Positions 55,739 to 64,000 of a stretch of 64,000 nt of DNA are shown piece by piece. The position numbers and the translations under genes are program-made. The stretch is taken from contig RPFO01000819.1 of assembly GCA_009746045.1 (NCBI GenBank), forward strand, positions 684,382 through 748,381, given 5' to 3'. This DNA comes from Mesostigma viride. Lineage: Eukaryota > Streptophyta > Mesostigmatophyceae > Mesostigmatales > Mesostigmataceae. Each line of letters starts with the position of its first letter. The stretch's first letter is position 1. Under the pieces are notes generated by a model, which was not told the origin of the DNA, did no database searches, and was given only the letters and a program-made list of their open reading frames with translations.

Positions 55739-56985
55739 GCTGAGTGGCAGACGGGCCGGGCATCCGAGTCATGCTGTACAAGAAGGGCTCTCTGCTGCTG
55801 ACCCCGGTAACCGATCGGGGTGTCTGCCTCCAGAGCGCCGCCGGCGCTGAAGGTCTTCATGCGCATGATGCTGCACAGGCTCCGCGCCGCGCTGGACCCA
55901 CACCTGGATGAGTCTCAGATGGGTTTCCGTCGTGGTCGTAACACAGTCTGTCATGGCTGTATTTGTCGCGTGCCGGTTGATGGAGGTGAGGTGCGTGGCC
56001 TTTGCCCTGATGGTTTGCCGCTGCCAGGTCTTTATTTTTGTCAACTACATCAATTAGTTTGGCACGGTCCTCGATCTGGGAGGCTCTTTGGGCCATCCTA
56101 GCTCTGGACCGGATACCACCAGCGTTTATTGCTGCCATTCGTCGACTGTATGAGGGCTCGATCACAGGCAGTAGTGCGGACTGCGGAAGGCACCACCCCA
56201 CCATTTCCCCTTCACCACGGGGTGTGCGGGCAAGGTTGTGTCCTGTCCCGGCCCATATCTGTTCATTATTGTCGTGGATCACGTCAAGTGCCGGGCACGT
56301 GCGCGCTTTACTGCTGGTTCGAGCCTGGCTCGGACATCCTTAACGAGCGCGAGCACGGCGGGGTCGGCACTGGCTACCGCCTGGCCGACCTGATTTATGC
56401 GGACGACACCACCCTCATTGCGCGCCGGCCCCGAGCACATTCAGACCCAGTGGCTGGACTGTCTGGGCTTGGAGGTGAGGGCCGCGGGGTTGGAGATTAG
56501 TGTCAAAACTGAGGCGATGGTGATTGGGGCCTCCAGTCGCCCACCGCTGCCGCGACTGCTCGACGGGACGGAGGTCCTGTTCCGTGACCGCGCTAATCAA
56601 ACTGTTGGGGAGCATGCTTCCTGACACTGCCGACGATGTGGACATCCGCATCGGTCTGGCCTGGGCCAGGCTCTGTTCGCTCAACTACCTACTGGCGCTC
56701 CAAGGGCCTGGGCGAGCACTGCAAGCGCATGCTCTTCAAGGTCCTCGTCCTCACGGCCTGCTTATACGTATGGCGCCGAGGCGTGGACACTCACGGACAC
56801 CCTGGCGGCTAAACTCGACGGCACGGTTTACAGGATGCTCCGACAGGTCCTGAATGTAGGGTTTCCCAAGCATAGGTCATTAGAGTCTTTGTACCAGGGT
56901 ATGCCTCGTATTAATCGGACGACATTATTAGGCAGTGTAGGATAGCATTTGTAGGACATCTTGCTCGCACCAGCCAGGGGTGGTT
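55739..56985 (+). pseudogene. LINE ORF2 reverse transcriptase, frameshifted, 3' end cut by second transposon
   Basis: Order of motifs across shifting frames: KVFMRMMLHRLRAALDPHLD, ESQMGFRRGRNT, YRLADLIYADDTTL (YADD), GLEISVKTEAMVIGASSRPP, then LNSTARFTGCSDRS. Homology stops at GCACCAGCCAGG (about 56985), where the intact family continues with TCGACACCG; the second element's terminus follows. Confidence 0.8.
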
Positions 56986-57030
56986 TTACCGGATTAGGAT
57001 ACATTTTTTTGTCTAGGATACATTTGATGC
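56986..57030 (+). repeat. Left terminus of a second transposon of the same family
   Basis: CCGGATTAGGATACATTTTT, then TCTAGGATACATTTGATGC. Compared with 31834-31877 (CTGGATTAGGACAAATT, TTTAGGACACTTTTGATGC) both blocks and their order are conserved. It sits exactly at the LINE breakpoint. I found no matching right end before 64000. Confidence 0.6.
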
Positions 57031-57754
57031 ACTGTGCAGTTTTCAGATGTGTTTGTGGGGGTTGATTGCGCCTAGCATGCATTTTATTGAAGCAATGAGT
57101 TTCCCAAGATATACATTATATAAACTAAGACAATTGACCCATTAACGCAATGAGACAACATCAATGAGACAACATATGCCAATTGAAGGCTGCCCGCAAC
57201 TTTATTCCAAGTTCATTATTATATGATTCCAAGACCGTACATCTTCAAGATATAGCACTACAGACACCCACGCGGCTTCCGCGGTCATCACGCTCCTCCT
57301 CCAAGACAACTCAACCTTACAGGACGTTGGGCCATCATACGTCCGGAATAATTGTGTCACTTATTACATAACCAAACTTTTTGAGGGATCGCCATGGTTG
57401 CATGGTTTCAACACATGCGCCCTGCACTCATGTGCATCAAAGGTGTTGCGTAGTGCCAACTCAGTGTCAAAGAACTGATTCAATAATATTTCCCGTATGG
57501 CCATGAAGGCCCACATGAGTTAAACATGGCCGAGAGTGATTGCATCATCCTTCTTGGCGACATCGGTCTTGACGACGTCGATGGGGAAGACGGCAGCACC
57601 TGCATGTGAACAAAAGAATCCATGAACTGTGGCATCCAAAGGCAACAACATATTAGCATCCCATTGAACACGAAGCCACGCTGACCCGGCCATCCAGCCG
57701 CCCACGCAGCCACAGAGCCAGCCAGCCACGCAGTGACGCACCCACCCAGCCACA

Positions 57755-58490
57755 CATCCACGCATCCACGCACCCCGCCACCCCCCCCCCCCCCAGCCAA
57801 CCACGCAGCCACGCAGCCACGCAGCCACGCAGCAGCGCAGCCACGCAGCCACACAGCCACGCACCCTCCTTTCCAGCCACGCAGCCACGCAGCCACGCAG
57901 CAGCGCAGCCACGCAGCCACACAGCCACGCACCCTCCTTTCCAGCCAAGCAGCCACGCAGCCACGCAGCCACGCAGCCACGCAGCCACGCAGCAGCGCAG
58001 CCACGCAGCCACACAGCCACGCAGCCACGCAGCCACGCAGCAGCGCAGCCACGCAGCCACGCAGCAGCGCAGCCACGCAGCCACACAGCCACGCACCCTC
58101 CTTTCCAGCCACGCAGCCACGCAGCCACGCAGCCACGCAGCCACGCAGCCACGCAGCCACGCAGCCACGCAGCCACGCAGCAGCGCAGCCACGCAGCCAC
58201 ACAGCCACGCACCCTCCTTTCCAGCCAAGCAGCCACGCAGCCACGCAGCAGCGCAGCCACGCAGCCACACAGCCACGCACCCTCCTTTCCAGCCAAGCAG
58301 CCACGCAGCCACGCAGCCACGCAGCCACGCAGCAGCGCAGCCACGCAGCCACACAGCCACGCAGCCACGCAGCCACGCAGCAGCGCAGCCACGCAGCCAC
58401 GCAGCCACGCAGCCACGCAGCAGCGCAGCCACGCAGCCACACAGCCACGCACCCTCCTTTCCAGCCAAGCAGCCACGCAGTCACACAGTC
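57755..58490. repeat. 8-bp CAGCCACG array (intron of PHD/polyQ pseudogene)
   Basis: Units CAGCCACG with CAGCAGCG and CAGCCACA variants. A longer punctuation GCACCCTCCTTTCCAGCCA recurs about six times, giving a higher-order pattern. Stop-free on the minus strand in all frames, so the long WLRGCVAA-type ORFs are artefacts. Confidence 0.95.
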
Positions 58491-58699
58491 ACACAGTCAA
58501 ACCCCCCTACACCCCCCCCCCCACACACACACCCACCCCACCCACTCAACACTACACGAATGACTCACAAAGAACTGCTGCACCACCGATGATCCCTGCG
58601 GGAACTGCTCTGCTGCCGACGGTCCCTGCGAAAACTGCTGCAGTGCCGACAATGCCTGTGGAAACTGCGACATTGCCGACGCTGCCTGCGGGAACTGAA

Positions 58700-58700
58700 G

Positions 58701-58772
<72 letters not shown>

Positions 58773-58809
58773 AGTTGTTGCTGCAGTTGCTGCTGCAGTT
58801 GCTGCTGCA

Positions 58810-58853
<44 letters not shown>
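58700..58853. repeat. CTG/CAG trinucleotide repeat coding for polyQ
   Basis: (CTG)n on the plus strand with regular CAGTTG interruptions (58772-58812), encoding QQLQQQLQQQ on the minus strand. Confidence 0.95.
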
Positions 58854-58854
<1 letters not shown>

Positions 58855-59384
58855 GCTGGACCACTTGTTTCTGCACCTCTTGACGCAGCTGCAAACCAAG
58901 CTCTTCAACCTTCTTGCTTTGGTTCTCCATAGCTCGTTGCATCTCTCTCATCGTCTGTTCCACGCCCACCAGTACGGGGGTCGGCGGCGGAAGCGGCTGG
59001 GTACGCTCTGGCTGGGTGCGCTCTGGCTGCCGTGCAGGACCTTGCCACATCGGCCGGCGCATTGGTGGTTTGCACCGGCCAAAAAATCTACTTTCATGGC
59101 ACCAGATTTCTTTCCTAGCACCCATTTTCTACAATCGTCCCCGGCATAACACAAATCAATCAATTCGTCCATGTCATCGCTTCGGCTATCAGCATCGGGC
59201 ATAGTTCCCGTGGCTAGTGCCCATCATTCTTTCCACCTTGAGCGGGGCGAAGTCACGAATTCAAGCGCGAAGTGCATTTGAATCAAGCGGGAACTGGGTG
59301 ACACTGCTTGAAGACGTGCAGCTCCAAGGCATGCAAATGATGCAATGTATGAAAGATACGATACGCAAAGTTCAGGTGTTCAGG

Positions 59385-60381
59385 TGAAGCCGTGAAGACG
59401 TGGTGAAGACAGGTGAAGACGCGGTGAAGACGTGAAGACGTGAAGACGTGAAGACGTGAAGACGTGAAGACACGATACGGCAAGTTCAGGTGAAGTTCAG
59501 GTGTTCAGGTGAAGCCGTGAAGACGTGAAGCCGTGAAGCCGTGAAGACGTGGTGAAGACAGGTGAAGACGCGGTGAAGACGTGAAGACGTGAAGACGTGA
59601 AGACGTGAAGACGTGAAGACACGATACGGCAAGTTCAGGTGAAGTTCAGGTGTTCAGGTGAAGCCGTGAAGCCGTGAAGCCGTGAAGCCTGAAGACGTGG
59701 TGAAGACAGGTGAAGACGCGGTGAAGACGTGAAGACGTGAAGACGTGAAGACGTGAAGACGTGAAGACACGATACGGCAAGTTCAGGTGAAGTTCAGGTG
59801 TTCAGGTGAAGCCGTGAAGCCGTGAAGACGTGAAGCCGTGAAGACGTGGTGAAGACAGGTGAAGACGCGGTGAAGACGTGAAGACGTGAAGACGTGAAGA
59901 CGTGAAGACGTGAAGACACGATACGGCAAGTTCAGGTGAAGTTCAGGTGTTCAGGTGAAGCCGTGAAGACGTGAAGACGCGAAGACGTGAAGACGTGAAG
60001 ACGTGAAGACACGATACGGCAAGTTCAGGTGAAGTTCAGGTGTTCAGGTGAAGCCGTGAAGCCGTGAAGCCGTGAAGCCTGAAGACGTGGTGAAGACAGG
60101 TGAAGACGCGGTGAAGACGTGAAGACGTGAAGACGTGAAGACGTGAAGACGTGAAGACACGATACGGCAAGTTCAGGTGAAGTTCAGGTGTTCAGGTGAA
60201 GCCGTGAAGCCGTGAAGACGTGAAGCCGTGAAGACGTGGTGAAGACAGGTGAAGACGCGGTGAAGACGTGAAGACGTGAAGACGTGCATGCAAGGTATCA
60301 AAGATACGATACGCCGCAAGTTCAGGTGAAGTCGTGAAGACGTGAAGACGTGAAGACGTGAAGACGTGAAGACGTGAAGAC
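59385..60381. repeat. 8-bp GTGAAGAC array with ~180-bp higher-order period
   Basis: Base unit GTGAAGAC (variants GTGAAGCC), interrupted periodically by ACGATACGGCAAGTTCAGGT and GTTCAGGTGTTCAGGTGAAG. The composite repeats about six times. The array resumes at 61603-61626 beyond an inserted LINE. It occupies the same position (upstream of the PHD/polyQ gene) as the tandem spacer 34950-35575 in the first transposon. Confidence 0.95.
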
Positions 60382-61602
60382 GGTGATTGGATCAGTTTTT
60401 ACCCAGACGGGATCACATCCACATGCAAAGGTCTGGTCCGGGGAGTGTTGCCTCCGGCCGGAATTCAAGTCCAAGTGGCCGACACCCTTCCAGGCCACAA
60501 TGGTTGCCTCAATCAGTTGGCGACTTTATGTGTCTGTCTTCCAGCCCACCAATGTCACCGTATCCGGATGGTCCCGTGGTTAGTATCAAGGTCCTGCATG
60601 TTCCAGCCGGACCCCACGACCCCGGCGGAGGCCATCACTTGGTTACACGTAGGCAATACGAGATTGGATACTTTACCATTGGACCCCCTGGAATTTGGCT
60701 GGACCCTGACCAAGGGGATGTCTAGGATCAGCAAATGTCTTTACGAGTACACGGCAGAATGGGGTTATGACATTTTATTGCACGAGAACCATAAGCTCCA
60801 CCCTGGCCGCCCACGATGGGGCTTTCAATGGCCTGGATATAGTTGGATTAAACTTATCACCCTGGCGGTCGATCACCCTTTGGTGGACCGCAGAGCGACC
60901 GACATTCAACATCTTTTACTGCACAGAGCCATCGGGGTAAACGCGACCCTCAGCAGCCGGTTTCACCACGATGCGACATGCCTGTGCACCTTCCCTTCGG
61001 AAACAATTGAGCACCGCTTTCTCTACTGCCAAGTGAGCGGGGTGTGGCAATGGTTGTTTAACGTATGGTCCGCATGGACCGCGCTACCACATTCCACACT
61101 AACGCTATCCGTGCGTTGTATCATATTCGGTATGGCGGGGACCCCCGGGGAGGAGCTATCCGACAGTCAACTAGCCTGGGTATGGCTCCGAACTAATATG
61201 CTATACGCGATCTGGACTATCCGGAACGAGACGGTTTTCAAAGTGCGGCACGAATACACCAAAGCCGCCGTTGTGAGGCGGTTTATCTTCCTCTGGAACT
61301 CAGCAATGCGTCGCGCTTGGCTCTTGGCGCAAGAACAATACAAGGTGTGGGACCCCGGGCCCAACAATGACAGGCCCAGCCCCTTGGAGCTCTTCCATGC
61401 TCTCCTGGGACGCAACAGGGTGTTTACTTGCATTCCTCACGGTGACCTTACGCGCGTCACTTGGCTCCCCTGGTCACACAATGCTCCTTTCTAAACCTTT
61501 CACCTATCACACTACCCTCAGAGGGTAACCAGCTGGTCGATACGTGGTACCTCTTCACCTAATGATATTCCTATTGGTTAATAAAAATACCCATTTACCC
61601 GG
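60382..61602 (+). mobile_element. 5'-truncated LINE inserted in the GTGAAGAC array
   Basis: Open frame 60382-61494, no ATG needed: DWISFYPDGITSTCK at the breakpoint, later HLLLHRAIGVN, then CLCTFPSETIEHRFLYCQVSGVWQW, the C-x-C ... H ... C zinc knuckle of the RT zinc-binding (zf-RVT) domain at the end of ORF2, then AIWTIRNETVF. The 3' UTR ends TTAATAAAAATACCCATTTA followed by CCCGGAAAA. GACGTGAAGAC array sequence directly flanks both ends. This is a different LINE family from the others here. Confidence 0.85.
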
Positions 61603-61734
61603 AAAAGACGTGAAGACGTGAAGACCAGGACTGTCACGTGAAGACTGGGACGTGAAGGCAAGTTGCAGCACTCGGCCGCTGCAGTCGCACGCAGGTAGAA
61701 ACGAGTATTGCTGCTTGAATCTGTCAAGACCCCA

Positions 61735-62020
61735 TCGAACGTAAAACAGGTTTTTCGTAAAGAAATCCGATTTGTGGGCGGGCTTTACATATTGCTTCTG
61801 TCCAAGCACTACCGGATGTAAAACAGTATACTTCTTGAAGAAATAAGTTGGGGCTTTGTTGGGCGTCACATTTGACCGGTGGGCGGAGTTTCCTGCTTCT
61901 GTGAAGGCGCCATCGAATGTAGATCAGTAGATTTTCTAAAGAAATCTGAGTTGTGGGCGGGGCCTTTATTGCTTGTGTCCATCCACCACCGGATGTAGAA
62001 CAGTAGACTTATTGAAGGTG
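61735..62020. repeat. Two diverged copies of a ~180-bp direct repeat
   Basis: Blocks GTAAAGAAATCCGATTTGTGG, TTGTGGGCGG, CTTTA, ATTGCTT, TGTCCA, CACCGGATGTA(A/G)AACAGTA occur at 61757-61836 and 61937-62015. Non-coding. Confidence 0.6.
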
Positions 62021-62158
62021 AATCACGATACAACAGCTGTAGTTGACAACATCATGACCGGCACATCTTTCCCCCACCGCTGCTCAACCCGGTCCCCCCC
62101 AAACTCCTCCACACTTGCCCACCTTTCCACCCTCCTCCACGGCCCGTTGTGTTTGCAG

Positions 62159-62934
62159 GCGTTGGCACAAAGGGAGGAGGCCGTGCGAGCCGGGAAACTC
62201 ACGGTATGGTTTGATTTCTAGTTTTGTATTAGGACCCTAGGGTAGCTATGTTATATAGGCATGTCTGACAGCATAGCTCACCATTTCATTACCATGGGAT
62301 GCTGAGCATACCATTTCCAGAGAGGTAAGTCAGTCACTCTTCGCAGTTGACAAGTCAGAGAAAGCAATCAAGTGCAGCGTTCACAACTCTTGCCGCTCGT
62401 AACCTTTTGTCTGCCCGGTTTGGCAGCTCCCTGTCTTTGCTTTCTCTCGTATTTCTTTCTTTTGTCTCTTTTCTACATCTTTCTTTGCTAATTCTTGAAT
62501 ATATGATGCTATTGTAGCATCCTTCTAGCGCGGATCGCTCTTAATATCCTTCTCGCGCACGTTTCCTCGCTTTTTCTCATGTAAGAGCGTCTTCCCTGCC
62601 CATGCAGCGTGTACCTGGTGTGTGTGGCTCTGCCTTGCCAATCACAACTGACCGACATGCTGGTCAGGCACTGCAGGTCGTTGCCCTTGCGTGTGTGAAC
62701 CTGCTGTTTTGGCTGTTCCCATGGCCGCTGCGTGTGTCCGTGAATGATACCATGGGAGGGAGACTTCTCCCATGGGTCCCCTTCGCTGACACTCGTGATG
62801 TAGGTTCGCGTCGACTTGTTTCTCTCACTGTGCCCATATTGGCCTCGCACGGCTTTGTCTCTCATTCCTTGTTTGCATGCGGCGGCGTGTAGACCATCAT
62901 CTTCATCCGAGACCGCAACAGCAAGGGCCAGGAG
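62159..62934 (+). CDS. CFAP299: CFAP299-like flagellar protein, two internal exons (partial gene)
   Basis: Exon 62159-62203 (acceptor GTTTGCAG, donor ACG|GTATGG) encodes ALAQREEAVRAGKLT. Exon 62893-62934 (acceptor GTGTAG, donor GAG|GTGAGT) encodes TIIFIRDRNSKGQE. Both are phase 0 at each end, so the join reads AGKLT|TIIFIRDRNSKGQE. This segment resembles, from memory, the strongly conserved part of CFAP299 (C4orf22), a cilium/flagellum-associated protein, where (V/I)SGYIDYAHRLK should come next. That exon is not seen before 64000, and the upstream exons are not found either. The exons are tiny, so the family call is moderate. Confidence 0.5.
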
Positions 62935-63109
62935 GTGAGTAATTGCTGAGGGCATGGCTCCTATCCCTTGATGAGTCTAGCGCCATGTACCACCCTCTAT
63001 GCCTGCATATAGGTGACGCATTGAAAATGCAAGCATCTTACTAGAAGTAGCACGGGCCTCCGAGGTGAGATTTTGCGCAGGCCTCATGATCCCAATGGAC
63101 CTGCGAAGC

Positions 63110-64000
63110 GCATGGCGCGCATGGGCGGCCGGCCGGCGCAGCTGGCATGCGGCGGGGCGGGGCTGTCGACGGGCGGCGGGGCAGGGCCGTCGGCGCGCGG
63201 GGGGCCAGCGGCGCTGCCGGTGCGCGCGGGCGGCGGGCCGGCGCACCTGGCATGCGGCGGGGCAGGGCTGTCGACGGGCGGCGGGGCGGGGCAGTCGACG
63301 GGCGGCGGGGCAGGGCCAGCGGCGCTGCCGGCGCGCGTGGGCAGCGGGCCGGCGCAGCTGGCATGCGGCGGGGCGGGGCTGTCGACGGGCGGCGGGGCAG
63401 GGCTGTCGACGGGCGGCGGGGCAGGGCCGTCGGCGCGCGGGGGGCCAGCGGCGCTGCCGGCGCGCGCGGGCGGCGGGCCGGCGCACCTGGCATGCGGTGG
63501 GTCGGGGCTGTCGACGGGCGGCGGGGCGGGGCAGTCGACGGGCGGCGGGGCAGGGCCGTCAGCGCGCGGGGGGCCAGCGGCGCTGCCGGCGCGCGTGGGC
63601 GGCGGGCCGGCGCAGCTGGCATGCGGCGGGGCGGGGCAGTCGACGGCGGCGGGGCGGGGCAGCCGGTGCGCGGCGGGGCGGCGCCGTCGGCGGGCGGCGA
63701 GGTGGCGCAGCCAGCGCGCAGCGAGGTGGCAGCGGCGGCGCAGCCTGCATGCGGCGGGGCAGGGCTGTCGACGGGCGGCGGGGCGGGGCAGTCGACGGGC
63801 GGCGGGGCAGGGCCGTCGGCGCGCGGGGGGCCAGCGGCGCTGCCGGCGCGCATGGGCGGCGGGCCGGCGCAGCTGGCATGCGGCGGGGCGGGGCTGTCAA
63901 CGGGCGGCGGGGCAGGGCCGTCGGCGCGCGGGGGGCCAACGGCGCTGCCGGCGCGCGTGGGCGGCGGGCCGGCGCAGCTGGCATGCGGCGGGGCGGGGCA
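63110..64000. repeat. GC-rich tandem array running off the window
   Basis: Composite repeats of GGCATGCGGCGGGGC, GTCGACGGGCGGCGGGGC, GGGCCGTCGGCGCGCGGGG and GGCGGGCCGGCGCAGCTGG with a super-period of about 120-250 bp. The minus-strand Pro/Ala/Arg ORFs are cyclic artefacts. It probably lies in the next intron of the CFAP299-like gene. Confidence 0.85.

Larger units (their letters stand above)
57480..59202 (-). pseudogene. PHD/polyQ gene of the second transposon copy, degenerate, 2 exons
   Basis: ATG at 59202. The finger start LCYAGDDCRKWV ... FLAGANHQCAGRCGKVLHG matches the gene at 34795 (ACFAGEKCRK, ANHPCSGSCGKHVHG), but the second half of the PHD finger is deleted with a frame change near 59050. 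Then come PERTQPLPPPTPVLVG, a coiled coil (TMREMQRAMENQSKKVEELG) and about 50 Gln. After another frame change come QFPQAASAMSQFPQALSA and VVQQFF. A donor (TTT|GTGAGT, 58568) and an acceptor (CATGCAG, 57600) bracket an intron filled with (CAGCCACG)n. The last exon, 57480-57599, reads VLPSSPSTSSRPMSPRRMMQ ... WPYGKYY. Both family members end in YY. Two frame breaks argue for a pseudogene. Confidence 0.6.

Noticed and set aside
57520-57599. Alternative last-exon frame AAVFPIDVVKTDVAKKDDAI
   Set aside because: Also open and reachable from a Ser/Ala/Gly frame, but the other frame (VLPSSPSTSS ... YGKYY) follows the Gln/Pro-rich frame and matches the YY ending of the first family member.
57480-58563. 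WLRGCVAAWLRG and SHAATQPR type ORFs
   Set aside because: Products of the CAGCCACG array; only the last exon edge (57480-57599) is kept, as part of the PHD/polyQ pseudogene.
2946-60381. Possible CRISPR arrays (regular repeats at several sites)
   Set aside because: Repeats are directly adjacent with no unique spacers, no cas genes are present, and the genome is clearly eukaryotic.
63041-63984. Pro/Ala/Arg-rich minus ORFs of up to 270 codons
   Set aside because: GC-rich tandem repeats; no domain, and the array runs off the window.

Overview
This is a gene-poor, repeat-rich nuclear window from a eukaryote. Every confident gene is split by GT-AG introns of about 150-1700 bp, and there are no operons or Shine-Dalgarno sites. 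Reading across the exons gives a heat-shock factor, a Cdc25/ACR2-type rhodanese phosphatase, a PhoX/DUF839 protein, a clostripain-type C11 peptidase and two exons resembling the flagellar protein CFAP299. Together these suggest a flagellated alga, probably of the green lineage. The species cannot be fixed from the sequence alone.

Layout. 0.6-2.6 kb: C11 peptidase (minus, partial), beside a 2.4-kb 28-bp minisatellite. 7.4-9.9 kb: HSF (plus, 2 exons). 11.3-14.1 kb: broken non-LTR retrotransposons (LINEs) and an RNase-H-like fragment ending in a 2A-like motif. 15.6-17.1 kb: Cdc25/ACR2 gene (minus, 4 exons). 18.6-27.2 kb: an 8-exon coiled-coil nuclear protein (plus) whose introns carry two large minisatellites. 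27.4-31.8 kb: a MITE, a LINE with ORF1, and a foldback element. 31.8-41.9 kb: a 10.1-kb DNA transposon inside a LINE ORF1. 43-45.4 kb: LINE 3' part and a pentanucleotide expansion. 47-49 kb: PhoX-like gene (plus, 2 exons). 50.2-52.5 kb: a TTAA-flanked inverted-repeat element. 52.5-57 kb: LINE debris. 57-60.4 kb: remains of a second member of the transposon family. 60.4-61.6 kb: a LINE inserted in a GTGAAGAC array. 62-63 kb: CFAP299-like exons. 63-64 kb: GC-rich tandem repeats running off the end.

The main discovery is the element at 31829-41949. It has perfect 26-bp terminal inverted repeats and splits a LINE ORF1 whose two halves lie immediately outside. It carries two divergent genes around a tandem-repeat spacer: a PHD-finger/polyQ protein (minus) and a roughly 1170-residue protein (plus). 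The latter has the D..., DxxxxN and GHTHxDxDQ signature of the conserved eukaryotic domain I recall as DUF7869. I infer that this is an RNase-H-fold transposase. Its ORF ends at UCC-UGA, the same bases as the antizyme +1 frameshift site, and the +1 frame continues for 262 residues of the same repeat-rich tail. A degenerate sister locus at 57.0-60.4 kb has a similar terminus, a PHD/polyQ pseudogene in the same orientation and a tandem array in the equivalent place, so this looks like a family rather than a single chance insertion.
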